A stretch of DNA of 10,877 nt from Methanosarcina sp. (GCA_013330315.1 DUIO01000358.1:5867-16743), one strand, 5' to 3'; counted from the stretch's first letter, positions 1 through 6,998 are shown. Notes: generated by a model from the letters alone, not told the origin. Made by a program: numbers and translations.

Positions 1-1509
1 AGCAGGCAGAATTCTGGGTCTGAACAATTCCAGTCCATAGCAACATATATCCCGCAAAGATTGGAGTCAAGGGAGGTTCCAGCAAAAGTGGTTGAGATCC
101 CTGTCCAGGGCAAACCCAAATATCGTGAGCTGACCGAAAAGATTTTGCTTCAAAATTATACCCCGGCTGGTGTGCTCGTAAGCGAAAAAGGCGATATTCT
201 TTATATACATGGACGGACCGGCATGTACCTCGAACCGGCTCCTGGCGAAGCTGGAATGAACATTCTCACTATGGCTCGCGAGGGACTGCGCCAGAGGCTG
301 ACCATTGCCCTGCAAAGAGCGAAAAATGATAAAAAACCATTATTTTACTCCGAAGTGCAGGTTAAAACCAATGGTGACTTTACCAGTGTTAATCTGGTAG
401 TAATACCTGTAGCTGCAACTCCTTACGCATTAGAAGGACCTGATCTCCTCCTTATCATTTTTGAGAAAGCTCCAGTATGGGAGCAGAAAAAAACCGAGGA
501 AGCGGTTTCAGGAGATTACGGGAACGCAACGGAATCTGACGTGCGAATGTTGAAGTTAGCGGAAAAGCTGCGTATCAAAGAAGAAGAACTTAAAGCCACC
601 AATGAGGAATTGCAGACCTCTACGGAAGAACTCAAATCATCCAATGAAGAAATGCAGTCTGTAAATGAGGAGTTACAGTCTACTAACGAGGAACTGGAGA
701 GCTCAAAAGAGGAACTGCAGTCAGTTAATGAAGAACTGGCTACTGTCAATGCCGAACTGCAAAACAAAGTTTCCGATTTGACTCAGGCAAATAATGATAT
801 GAATAACCTGCTTGCAGGCACGGATATAGGTACTCTCTTCGTGGACTATGGAATGCGCATTATGCGTTTCACTCCTGCAGTTACGAACCTGGTCAACCTG
901 ATCCCGTCTGATGTTGGACGGCCTATATGGGATATTGCCACAAGTATCGTGGGATATGACCACCTTATAAGTGACATAAGAGAGGTGCTGGACAAACTGA
1001 TACCCAAAGAAATTGAAGTCCAGACCCGGAGTGGTATGTGGTTCCTGATGCGTATCAGACCTTATCGCACTCTTGATAATGTTATCAAAGGAGCCGTGAT
1101 CACTTTTATAGACATTACCGAATTAAGGCGGTCGAGGGAGTTGCTGAAGGAATCCGAAACTATTAAACGCCTGGGCGTGGTTGTGCACGATTCGAACGAT
1201 GCTATAACTCTGCAGGACCTGGAGGGACGTATCCTTGCCTGGAACCCAAGAGCAGAGAAGATGTACGGCTGGAACGCAGCAGAAGCTCTAAAAATGAACA
1301 TTAGCAGCCTGGTCCCGGACAACCTGAAAAGAGAAGAGCTGGACAAAATAAAGAAACTTAGCCAGGCTGAAGTTCTGGAACCCTACCGCACCCAGCGGCT
1401 CAGCAAGAATGGCAGGATAGTGGAGGTATGGCCGACTGCCAGTTCACTGGTAGATGAACATGGGAACACATATGCTATTACAACCACAGAGCGGGAAATT
1501 AAAAAATGA
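1..1509 (+). CDS. C-terminal part of CheR-type (probably CheB/CheR) chemotaxis/PAS fusion protein; 5' end outside window
   Basis: The frame is open to the left edge with no stop, so the TTG at 61 is not the real start and 502 codons of a longer protein are present. In window residues: about 22-165 is the PAS-like segment that normally follows the CheR methyltransferase domain in CheB-CheR-PAS fusions (ILLQNYTPAGVLVSEKGDIL, then GRTGMYL). About 185-265 is a long coiled coil of heptads such as NEELQST and SKEELQS. About 265-375 is a PAS domain (GTDIGTLFVD to VITFIDIT), and about 385-502 is a second PAS (DSNDAITLQDLEGRILAWN). The protein ends after the last PAS, without a kinase domain. In such fusions CheR methylates receptor glutamates and CheB removes the methyl groups; those domains are inferred to lie upstream. 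It is predicted cytoplasmic. Its TGA overlaps the ATG of a decayed downstream reading frame, which suggests an original operon. The domain call is sure; the presence of CheB is inference. Confidence 0.88.
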   Translation, partial: SRQNSGSEQFQSIATYIPQRLESREVPAKVVEIPVQGKPKYRELTEKILLQNYTPAGVLVSEKGDILYIHGRTGMYLEPAPGEAGMNILTMAREGLRQRLTIALQRAKNDKKPLFYSEVQVKTNGDFTSVNLVVIPVAATPYALEGPDLLLIIFEKAPVWEQKKTEEAVSGDYGNATESDVRMLKLAEKLRIKEEELKATNEELQTSTEELKSSNEEMQSVNEELQSTNEELESSKEELQSVNEELATVNAELQNKVSDLTQANNDMNNLLAGTDIGTLFVDYGMRIMRFTPAVTNLVNLIPSDVGRPIWDIATSIVGYDHLISDIREVLDKLIPKEIEVQTRSGMWFLMRIRPYRTLDNVIKGAVITFIDITELRRSRELLKESETIKRLGVVVHDSNDAITLQDLEGRILAWNPRAEKMYGWNAAEALKMNISSLVPDNLKREELDKIKKLSQAEVLEPYRTQRLSKNGRIVEVWPTASSLVDEHGNTYAITTTEREIKK

Positions 1510-1648
1510 GCATGGATAAGACTCCCAGGCTCCGAAAAATCAAAACGCTGTCACTGAAGATAACATAAAGTTACCGGAAAAGCCTGGAGTATTCAAATTG
1601 GTTCGGGATGTTAATCTATGTCTGACCTATCCATGTCTGATCTGCTGA
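1506..1648 (+). pseudogene. Frameshifted, truncated remnant of a gene translationally coupled to the CheR/PAS fusion
   Basis: An ATG at 1506 overlaps the upstream stop as ATGA, the classic arrangement of coupled operon genes. That frame reads MSMDKTP and then stops at 1566-1568 after 20 codons. From about 1526 another frame carries a better protein-like stretch, QAPKNQNAVTEDNIKLPEKP, continuing GVFKLVRDVNLCLTYP to a TGA at 1646-1648. Restoring one base in the CCC run near 1524-1526 would join the two into a peptide of about 47 residues. Base composition drops to very AT-rich soon after the second stop, as expected if the rest of the gene was deleted. In related loci a second sensory (PAS) protein would be a natural partner, but that identity is a guess. 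It could also be chance coding-like sequence. Confidence 0.4.
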
Positions 1649-1944
1649 CAGGCATAAAGAGAGTTCTCAGAGATTTTTGATGAAAATTCTCATCAATCTA
1701 TACAAATATTTACAGAACTTTGGTTTTGTAAATATTTTATAAATATCTATTCTCTGTTTGAAGTCCTTTTACTATAGCTCCCTTGAAGTGCTTTTTCAGG
1801 TAAAAAGAACTATCTTTAAATTTTAAGGCTACTGAAAAAATAATAAAAACACTATTAATATTAAATTGTTGTTTGATTTTAAAATATTTTATGTAAAACT
1901 AACTTTTTTTAAGGAATAATTTTTCTGATAATTAATTTAAAATA
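1649..1944. other. AT-rich intergenic stretch without a gene
   Basis: No convincing reading frame is present on either strand. The stretch holds several inverted repeats: TTGATGA/TCATCAA at 1677-1696 with a 6-base loop, the 15-bp hairpin at 1704-1737, CTTTTT/AAAAAG at 1791-1807, and TTTTTCAG (1792-1799) pairing with CTGAAAAA (1832-1839). Apart from the 15-bp hairpin, these are of a size expected by chance in DNA this AT-rich. The stretch starts where the decayed frame at 1506-1648 ends and may mark a deletion junction. Confidence 0.6.
1704..1737 (+). terminator. Strong 15-bp hairpin after the CheR/PAS gene, possible terminator
   Basis: Arms AAATATTTACAGAAC (1704-1718) and GTTTTGTAAATATTT (1723-1737) enclose the 4-base loop TTTG. 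Pairing is continuous over 15 positions with a single G-U pair in plus-strand RNA, and the outer 11 bp are a perfect DNA inverted repeat. It lies about 195 bases after the CheR/PAS stop. The 3' arm itself ends in a T-rich stretch, but no clean T-run follows, so termination or 3'-end stabilisation is plausible rather than shown. Confidence 0.4.
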
Positions 1945-2154
1945 TCAACGGGACGTTGTATATTCTAACGGGGAAAAACAGGTCAAAAAGAGTGGAAAAA
2001 TAACTGGTAAGGTATGTGAAAAAATTGCCTGGGAGATATTTGTCCGGTTCCGAACAATAAACTTGGGGAGAATCTTCGGAACCACCGTATCGGGGGCTAT
2101 GGCAGAAGGAGCATGAATCTTTCGGGCAATTTCCTCCTGTTTCTCAAATGTCAT
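1945..2154 (-). CDS. Doubtful small hypothetical protein (69 codons) or gene fragment
   Basis: The first two thirds reads like normal protein (MTFEKQEEIARKIHAPSAIA, then PDTVVPKILPKFIVRNRTN) and uses codons like the neighbouring genes. The last third becomes hydrophobic and AT-driven (FSHTLPVIFPLFLTCFSP), which looks like read-through into noncoding DNA. The ATG has no ribosome binding site (the bases before it are ctttacag on the minus strand). It is not recognised. It may be the 5' fragment of a broken gene, or a frame that happens to cover the inverted-repeat structure at 2022-2132, which would fold better from the opposite strand. Confidence 0.2.
   Translation of the reverse strand: MTFEKQEEIARKIHAPSAIAPDTVVPKILPKFIVRNRTNISQAIFSHTLPVIFPLFLTCFSPLEYTTSR
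2022..2132 (+). repeat. Nested inverted repeats, potential structured plus-strand RNA
   Basis: Outer arms AAATTGCCTGGGAGAT (2022-2037) and ATCTTTCGGGCAATTT (2117-2132) can form 16 consecutive pairs in plus-strand RNA, 13 Watson-Crick and 3 G-U. The outermost 8 bp are perfect at DNA level. Inside lies a second perfect 9-bp repeat, GGTTCCGAA (2046-2054) and TTCGGAACC (2075-2083), with a 20-base loop. A small CCG-TAT-CGG hairpin (2085-2093) could form between the inner stem and the closing arm. The G-U pairs become A-C mismatches on the other strand, so the fold favours a plus-strand transcript. A TATA-like TTTAAAATAT at 1936-1945 precedes it, but the whole area is AT-rich. No known RNA family is recognised. 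Confidence 0.35.
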
Positions 2155-2212
2155 CTGTAAAGATCAGCAGCTTAAACTAACATAGTATAGGGCAGGGCTC
2201 AAAACGGATAAT

Positions 2213-2956
2213 TCATAATTCCCCGTCCGGTCTCTCGTCCGGTCTTGTTAGATATTTTATAATCCAGTCTTTTACTTCCACGTAGATCTCTTCGGATACT
2301 TCATCCAGTTCATGTCCCGCACTGGCATCGTATACTTCTATTCTTTTAGGTTCGTGTGCCATATTATAAGCAAGTACCGAAACATCGGGAGATATGGCTT
2401 CATCTTCCTCTCCGTGGATCAGAAACACTGAAGTGTCTTTTGGGAGGAAAGAGATTGGATCAATTCCACGACCCTGGGTTGAGAGCATAACTATGGTTTT
2501 TACTTTCTTATTGTTATAAGCAGCTTGAACGATAACCGCACCCCCAAAAGAGTGTCCTATCAAGCCAAAAGTCCTTACGTTTTCAGATTCCAAAAACTCA
2601 AGCCCTACAAGAACGTCTATTAAAGCCTCAGCCAGATCTTTTGGGTCTCTGAATTTTATTCTCAGTGCACTTATGCCTTCATCTTTCAGGTCGGCAGATA
2701 AACGCGGGTAAAGGCTGTCAGCGGGACTGTCAAAACCTCCGCCTACCCCCGTGACCATAATTACCCCTTTGTCTGTCCCCTCAGCTCTGTAATAAGCATA
2801 ATCTATTCTTCCACGGCTGGTTTCTATCTTAACGAATTCAAACAAATCTTTTTGTTCTCTTCTTACATCGAGAATAACGGTTTCAAGATCATGTTTTTCA
2901 ATCTTAATTATCTCTGTGCCCCGCAGCTTTGTGCCCCTCAATCCCGTACTTTCCAT
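2213..2956 (-). CDS. Alpha/beta hydrolase (dienelactone-hydrolase-like)
   Basis: This 247-residue cytoplasmic enzyme has no signal peptide or membrane segment. The alpha/beta-hydrolase signature is complete: a strand and glycine-rich turn GVIMVTGVGGG at 64-74 (oxyanion region), the nucleophile elbow GHSFGG at 134-139 with Ser136, the acid in HGEEDEAIS with Asp185, and His215 in AGHELDE. It therefore probably hydrolyses an ester or similar bond by the Ser-Asp-His mechanism; the substrate cannot be read from the sequence. The length fits single-domain members. Start choice: the ATG at 2956 is the first Met, and the next Met is at residue 67. No clear ribosome binding site precedes it, so a short-leader or leaderless message, or a TTG start at codon 6, are alternatives. 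The ATG lies inside a 9-bp inverted repeat (2952-2995). The kinase gene ends 154 bases upstream, so this is probably its own transcription unit. Confidence 0.85.
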   Translation of the reverse strand: MESTGLRGTKLRGTEIIKIEKHDLETVILDVRREQKDLFEFVKIETSRGRIDYAYYRAEGTDKGVIMVTGVGGGFDSPADSLYPRLSADLKDEGISALRIKFRDPKDLAEALIDVLVGLEFLESENVRTFGLIGHSFGGAVIVQAAYNNKKVKTIVMLSTQGRGIDPISFLPKDTSVFLIHGEEDEAISPDVSVLAYNMAHEPKRIEVYDASAGHELDEVSEEIYVEVKDWIIKYLTRPDERPDGEL

Positions 2957-2995
2957 AAGTATAATTTAAGCTATTAATTATTAGTCACTTATGGA
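2952..2995 (-). promoter_or_regulatory. Inverted repeat spanning the hydrolase start codon
   Basis: Perfect 9-bp arms TCCATAAGT (2952-2960) and ACTTATGGA (2987-2995) are 26 bases apart. In the minus-strand message the 3' arm contains the AUG start of the hydrolase, so folding would bury the start codon. Inside the loop, TAATT and AATTA could add a short second stem. An AATTTAAT TATA-like element lies just upstream on the minus strand (about 3002-3010). If transcription starts about 25 bases from it, the outer arm would sit at the start site, and the repeat would then act as a DNA operator rather than an RNA hairpin. Confidence 0.35.
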
Positions 2996-3110
2996 TAACA
3001 TTAAATTTTTAGCAATAGCTGAACCGTTAATAATATTGGTAGAAGGAGCGATGATTAAGCATTAATGTTGACTATTCCTTATAAATGTGACAAATGGAAA
3101 ATTTATTCCT

Positions 3111-5519
3111 TTATAACCCATCAGTTACTTCAAAAGTAATTATGAATTCCGTTCCCTTGTCTCGATTAAGCTTGATTTCTCCGTCCAGCTGATCGACAAG
3201 GATAGATACCAGTTGCAGTCCCAGTGATTCGACATTCCCCAGTTCTATGTTTTCAGGAATTCCTATTCCGTTATCCGATATTGTCAGGCTGAAAAGGGAT
3301 TTATTTGTTTCATTATCCTCTTTTTCCTTACATAGATTGATTCGGATTTCTCCCTCTTTGTCTCCGGGAAATGCATATTTGAGTGAGTTGGAAACGAGTT
3401 CGTTAACAATTATTCCTAAAGGGACGGCAATATCCATATCAAAGAAGGCATTTTCTTCAAGATTAATGTGAAGACTAAGGTTTTCATCTTTGAGGCTGTA
3501 CGTCTCTAAAAGGTTTTCAGCTAATTTTTGAAGGTATGCAGAAAAGTTTAGAGTATCTGTCCTTGCTCCTTTATGCAGTTCTTCATGGATAAGAGACATT
3601 GAGACTATTCGGTTCTGATTTTCTTTGAAAGCTTCAAGAACCTCTGAAATAGTGGCTGTGCCCTTATTTTTGAATTTTTCAGCCTGGAGATCGAGAAGAG
3701 ATGAAATTACCTGCAGGTTATTCTTAATCCGGTGATGAATCTCTTTTTTGCGTGCGGTCTCAATATTTTTAAGGAATTTCTCTGTCTCCTTTCTCTCGGT
3801 AACATCATAAATCGTGCCCTGATAGAACTCCCGTTCTTCATTTTTTTTAATTTTCTGGTAAATCTCGTGAACCCATCTGACTCTTCCGTCCTTTTGTTTT
3901 ATACGATATTCAACATTTCCATAACCCGTAGATTGAAAATTCCGGACTTTTTCCTCTTCTTTGAGAACTAGAGGCAGGTCATCAGGGTGGATTATCTCTT
4001 TCCATTTTATACGGGATGAAAAGTCTCTTTCCTTATACCCTGTGACCTCTTCAACAGCCCCATGCATATATACTGGAATAAAGTTTTCATTACTCTGATA
4101 AACAATGCCCTGGAAGTTTTTTATGAAAGATCGGTATTTCTCTTCGCTTTCTTTTACTTTATTCAACGTGAGCTTCCAGTCTGTTATATCTTTAATTACC
4201 CCAATAGCCTCGTAAGGGCAGCCCTCATGGTTCTTGAGGTAGATTCCTTTATTTTCTACCTCAATGTAAGTTCCATCTTTTCTTCTCAACATTAATTCTT
4301 CTTTATACTTATCTTCGGTAACTTCCATATCTCGGAATACTTTGACAATTTGATGATTGGTATTTACAGAGTAGATATTCGTAGTCCAGACGTACTTACC
4401 AAGTCTCTGAAATTCTTCAAAACTATACCCTGTGACTTCTTCTATGGCACCTGCCCAGGTGCACCTATCTGCCCTTAAATCATAGTCGTATACTAGCTGT
4501 CCTGTCTGTTCTGTAATAATCCTGTATATTTCTTTACTTTTCAGAATTTTTTTTGCTGTCTGTTCACCTTCTGTTGTATCCCTGGCTATGGTCAGGACAG
4601 CCGCTGGATTTCCAAAAGCATCTAAAATTGGGGAAAAAGTCAATAAGACATTTATTATCTTGCCGTCCTTTCTTAACCGCAAGGTTTCATAGTGATGTAT
4701 CCTTTCTTCAGACCTGGTAAGTTCGTTCAGTTCTTCTGTTTCTTCGACCAATATGGGTGGATCGAGGATGGATAAAGGCTTTCCCAAAATTTCTTTAGCC
4801 AAATAGCCATAAATTCGCTCTGCTCCTTTATTCCAGCCGGTAATTATACCGTCAAGGGATTGGGTTATAATGGCATCATCAGTTAATTCGAGAATATTTG
4901 CAAGTATCTCAGTTTCTTCTGTTTTTTTATATCTTGAATTTTCTACCAGTTCCCATTCTCCTTCCTTCTTAATCAAAGAAAACTGATGATCCGTAATTAT
5001 ATCCATTATGCCGGTCGCGCTGCATTTCTCAAGAGGATAGGCGCAAAGAGCTATTATCCGGCACTTGCGTGTGATCCGGTCCACCTCTTTTTCATAATCA
5101 ATGTTTCCCAGGTCTATCTCTTTCAGCCAGAGAGTATCTTCAGCCAATCTCAAACCTTCATAGCCGCTGGCCAGTGCATAATTGAGTTTCCCAACTCTGG
5201 ATTCCAGAGTTTTTTCAGGGCTGAAAATCCCGTCTTTAAAATACAATTCTGTATAAGAAATAATTTCAATTTGCTTTTTATCCAGATAAACATCAATATC
5301 AGGAATATGTTTTTCCAGGGCTTCTTTTGATTCTTCCAACCCCGGGGATTGTGGTGTGATCCAGACGCATAATTCGTTATTCTCCAGTCCTGCTTTAAAG
5401 TAAGGCACGAGTATTTCCATCAAATCTTCTTCTGTCCGGTAGAATTGACAGAAATGTGTCCCCCACGGCACATCCCCAATAACGCCAAGACCGGAATTTC
5501 TCGGTTTTTCTTTTACCAT
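3111..5519 (-). CDS. MEDS-domain, triple-PAS sensor histidine kinase (HisKA_2 type)
   Basis: This 802-residue soluble sensor kinase has no membrane segment. In order it shows: a MEDS domain (methanogen/methylotroph DcmR sensory domain) at about 14-190, starting GDVPWGTHFCQFYRTEEDL; PAS 1 at about 204-318 (DDAIITQSLDGIITGWNKGA); PAS 2 at about 328-448; PAS 3 at about 456-577 (WKEIIHPDDLPLV); a HisKA_2 dimerisation/phosphoacceptor helix with EIHHRIKNNLQ at 593-603, phosphoacceptor probably His596; and an HATPase_c domain with N-box NELVSNSLKYAF at 706-717, DNGIGIP at 749-755 and GLQLV at 767-771. All ATP-binding motifs are intact, so autophosphorylation is expected. The ligand is unknown; MEDS domains occur in sensors of one-carbon metabolism. 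The start is well supported by GGAGAGAGGT directly before the ATG. No receiver-domain protein is encoded in the window, so its partner is elsewhere. A TATA box lies about 90 bases upstream. Confidence 0.93.
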   Translation of the reverse strand: MVKEKPRNSGLGVIGDVPWGTHFCQFYRTEEDLMEILVPYFKAGLENNELCVWITPQSPGLEESKEALEKHIPDIDVYLDKKQIEIISYTELYFKDGIFSPEKTLESRVGKLNYALASGYEGLRLAEDTLWLKEIDLGNIDYEKEVDRITRKCRIIALCAYPLEKCSATGIMDIITDHQFSLIKKEGEWELVENSRYKKTEETEILANILELTDDAIITQSLDGIITGWNKGAERIYGYLAKEILGKPLSILDPPILVEETEELNELTRSEERIHHYETLRLRKDGKIINVLLTFSPILDAFGNPAAVLTIARDTTEGEQTAKKILKSKEIYRIITEQTGQLVYDYDLRADRCTWAGAIEEVTGYSFEEFQRLGKYVWTTNIYSVNTNHQIVKVFRDMEVTEDKYKEELMLRRKDGTYIEVENKGIYLKNHEGCPYEAIGVIKDITDWKLTLNKVKESEEKYRSFIKNFQGIVYQSNENFIPVYMHGAVEEVTGYKERDFSSRIKWKEIIHPDDLPLVLKEEEKVRNFQSTGYGNVEYRIKQKDGRVRWVHEIYQKIKKNEEREFYQGTIYDVTERKETEKFLKNIETARKKEIHHRIKNNLQVISSLLDLQAEKFKNKGTATISEVLEAFKENQNRIVSMSLIHEELHKGARTDTLNFSAYLQKLAENLLETYSLKDENLSLHINLEENAFFDMDIAVPLGIIVNELVSNSLKYAFPGDKEGEIRINLCKEKEDNETNKSLFSLTISDNGIGIPENIELGNVESLGLQLVSILVDQLDGEIKLNRDKGTEFIITFEVTDGL

Positions 5520-5606
5520 ACCTCTCTCCAGTTGCCGGTAAAAAATTTGAGCGTATATGTTTACTCTTTTTTAGCAATAAGCTATTTACTATATTCTGAA
5601 TTAATA

Positions 5607-5617
5607 CTTTTTATATC
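5607..5617 (-). promoter_or_regulatory. TATA box for the sensor kinase gene
   Basis: The minus strand reads GATATAAAAAG, close to the archaeal TATA consensus. A start of transcription about 25 bases downstream would fall near 5588, giving a leader of roughly 65-70 bases, the long-leader style common in Methanosarcina. The purine-rich sequence GGAAAG stands a few bases upstream and could serve as a weak TFB site. Confidence 0.5.
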
Positions 5618-5701
5618 AGTAGCTTTCCAAAAACTATTTTGAATTAAACAGGTTTATTTTGCAGTTTTTTCAGGTTAATATGAAATTGTATCAAAACTCT
5701 G

Positions 5702-5722
5702 GATAAAAGATAAAAGATAAAA
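5702..5722. repeat. Tandem heptamer GATAAAA x3
   Basis: Three perfect adjacent 7-base units lie in noncoding DNA. Slippage in AT-rich sequence is the simplest explanation; no function is evident. Confidence 0.8.
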
Positions 5723-5834
5723 GTTCATCAGGTATATTCCAATAATAGGGGATCGATTCCAGAACACATGACGCAAAATTGAGGAAAAATTACAGAGATT
5801 AAAAATAGTATTTGCCGGTTATTACTGAAACCAG

Positions 5835-5854
5835 CAGCTAATAGCAGCTAATAG
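5835..5854. repeat. Tandem decamer CAGCTAATAG x2
   Basis: Two perfect adjacent 10-base units begin 35 bases past the DUF5996 stop. They are preceded by AG and followed by TATTGGCA. This is probably a recent slippage duplication. Confidence 0.8.
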
Positions 5855-5888
5855 TATTGGCAGAGACAGATAAACATCCTTAGTTCTT

Positions 5889-6929
5889 TTAGTCGTAGGG
5901 CCTTTCTAGCTTTTCGAGTATCCTTGGATGCTCTTTAATCCCCGAATGCTCTTTAACCCTCGGATGCTCTTTAACTCCTGAACTCTGTTCCTTGAACTGT
6001 TTTTCAGATAGCTGAGGCCTGAGACCGTCAATATTCAGGTTAGCTCTTTTTGCTCCTGCCATATACACGCTTTCAAGAAAATCCAGCACAGCCTTCTCGG
6101 GAGAATCTGCATTTCGGACGTCTTCATACATCAGGAACGCTTCCCCTGCTTCAGGGCTCCAGAAGGCTTCTTTCGGTCTCAGCGGCTCTTCCATAAAACC
6201 TTCAGGCTGCGGGTGCATATACGCATAAAAAGCAGGCTCCCTTACATTCTGGTCTCCTGCCCAGAACCCAAAACTGATTATCTCATGCGAAGAAGCTTCA
6301 CGCTCAACAGGGTTTGCTCCTTCCTTCACAGGGGCAGGCCTGCCTGAAAACAGAGTAAAAGCCAGGTCAGCATGGTGCCAGAAAAAATGTACCGGCGAAC
6401 CTTTGCCTGTAAACCAGCCCCTGAAAACCTTAAAAATAGAATCGACCTGTACAAGAATTCTCCAGAACCTGTTTGCATATTCTTCATCATAAGACGAGTG
6501 CTGGTAATCGGATGCAAATGGCTCTGTCACTCCGGGGATGTCATAAGGCACGGGCTTGACATTTGCCGTAATCCCCAGTTCATTGAGGCATGAAAAGACT
6601 TTCTCGTAGAACCCGGCAACCGAAAGGCCCTTCAAAGGCACGGTTTTTGAGTCCCCTTCACTTGTCTCTATCCTCAAAAGATGTCCGCTATCCCTGAAAT
6701 TAAATTCCATTTCAAAGGTCATGTCCTCATAAGGAATAGGTCCGGTCGTAAGCCCGCGCACCGAAACATAAAATGGCACATGCCACCAGTGGTTCATTTT
6801 CGGATGCAGTGCAAGCCTTACCTTTCCAACAACCTGCAGAAACAGATGAAGCGTATTCTTCGTATCTTCCCATTCTTCAATCGGCAAAGCCGGAAACTGA
6901 ACGTCCCTTGTAAAACTGGTATTTACCAT
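5889..6929 (-). CDS. DUF5996 family protein with repetitive charged C-terminal tail
   Basis: The protein has 346 residues. The body (about 10-300) carries the hallmarks of DUF5996: FPALPIEEWEDTKNTLHLF near 12-30, LQVVGKVRLAL at 31-41, NHWWHVPFYVSVRGLTTG at 46-63, and FRGWFTGKGSPVHFFWHHAD at 169-188. It is probably cytoplasmic; no signal peptide is seen. The family's function is unknown. The conserved Trp/His-rich patches look like an active or binding site, but no reaction can be named. Residues 313-346 form a tail of near-identical hexapeptides (KEHPRV, KEHSGI, KEHPRI) encoded by an 18-bp tandem repeat; this tail is not expected in the family core. The start is well supported by GAGGGGG (6936-6942) six bases before the ATG. 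A TATA box and an inverted repeat lie upstream. It stands alone on the minus strand. Confidence 0.9.
   Translation of the reverse strand: MVNTSFTRDVQFPALPIEEWEDTKNTLHLFLQVVGKVRLALHPKMNHWWHVPFYVSVRGLTTGPIPYEDMTFEMEFNFRDSGHLLRIETSEGDSKTVPLKGLSVAGFYEKVFSCLNELGITANVKPVPYDIPGVTEPFASDYQHSSYDEEYANRFWRILVQVDSIFKVFRGWFTGKGSPVHFFWHHADLAFTLFSGRPAPVKEGANPVEREASSHEIISFGFWAGDQNVREPAFYAYMHPQPEGFMEEPLRPKEAFWSPEAGEAFLMYEDVRNADSPEKAVLDFLESVYMAGAKRANLNIDGLRPQLSEKQFKEQSSGVKEHPRVKEHSGIKEHPRILEKLERPYD
5926..5979. repeat. Three 18-bp tandem repeats inside the DUF5996 gene
   Basis: Units start at 5926, 5944 and 5962 and share the core (G/A)ATGCTCTTTAA, differing mainly in their last six bases. Because 18 is a multiple of three, they encode a repeating hexapeptide (V/I-K-E-H-P/S-R/G) at the protein C-terminus without breaking the frame. 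Copy number could vary between strains. Confidence 0.85.
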
Positions 6930-6967
6930 GATTATCCCCCTCTAGAAAATTTCCCAAATTAATTACA

Positions 6968-6998
6968 CTAAATTCAGGTCTGCTTTAACCTGATTTAG
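6968..6998 (-). promoter_or_regulatory. Inverted repeat between TATA box and start of the DUF5996 gene
   Basis: Plus-strand arms CTAAATTCAGGT (6968-6979) and ACCTGATTTAG (6988-6998) pair over 11 positions with one bulged T and an 8-base loop; the flanking A6967 and T6999 also pair. It lies just downstream of the TATA box, about where transcription should begin (near 6990). That suits a repressor operator or a leader hairpin. No regulator gene in the window is an obvious partner. Confidence 0.4.

Larger units (their letters stand above)
5520..5888. other. 369-base intergenic region upstream of the sensor kinase
   Basis: No gene is seen. The end next to the kinase holds its ribosome binding site and TATA box. 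The rest is AT-rich with two short tandem repeats: three GATAAAA units at 5702-5722 and two CAGCTAATAG units at 5835-5854. It also has an imperfect pair, AATAGTATTTGCC (about 5805) and AATAGTATTGGCA (about 5850). No strong terminator is visible after the DUF5996 gene. Confidence 0.6.

Noticed and set aside
61..63. TTG as the start of the first gene
   Set aside because: The frame continues open to base 1 and the protein begins inside a known fusion architecture, so the gene enters from outside the window.
516..767. Serine-rich minus-strand frame opposite the coiled coil
   Set aside because: It is the complement of the repeated NEEL/EELQS heptad codons in the CheR/PAS gene and has no independent support.
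1191..1200. GATTCGAAC resembling a tRNA T-loop
   Set aside because: It is inside the CheR/PAS coding frame and no acceptor, anticodon or D-arm partners surround it.
3061..3110. Terminator after the kinase gene (GGAA/TTCC hairpin)
   Set aside because: The stem is only 4 bp, with no T-run; too weak to call.
4986..5330. 114-codon plus-strand frame inside the kinase gene
   Set aside because: It lies wholly antisense to the intact MEDS and linker coding sequence, has no ribosome binding site and its composition follows the opposite gene.
5926..5979. CRISPR-like array
   Set aside because: The units are directly adjacent without unique spacers and are in frame within a gene.
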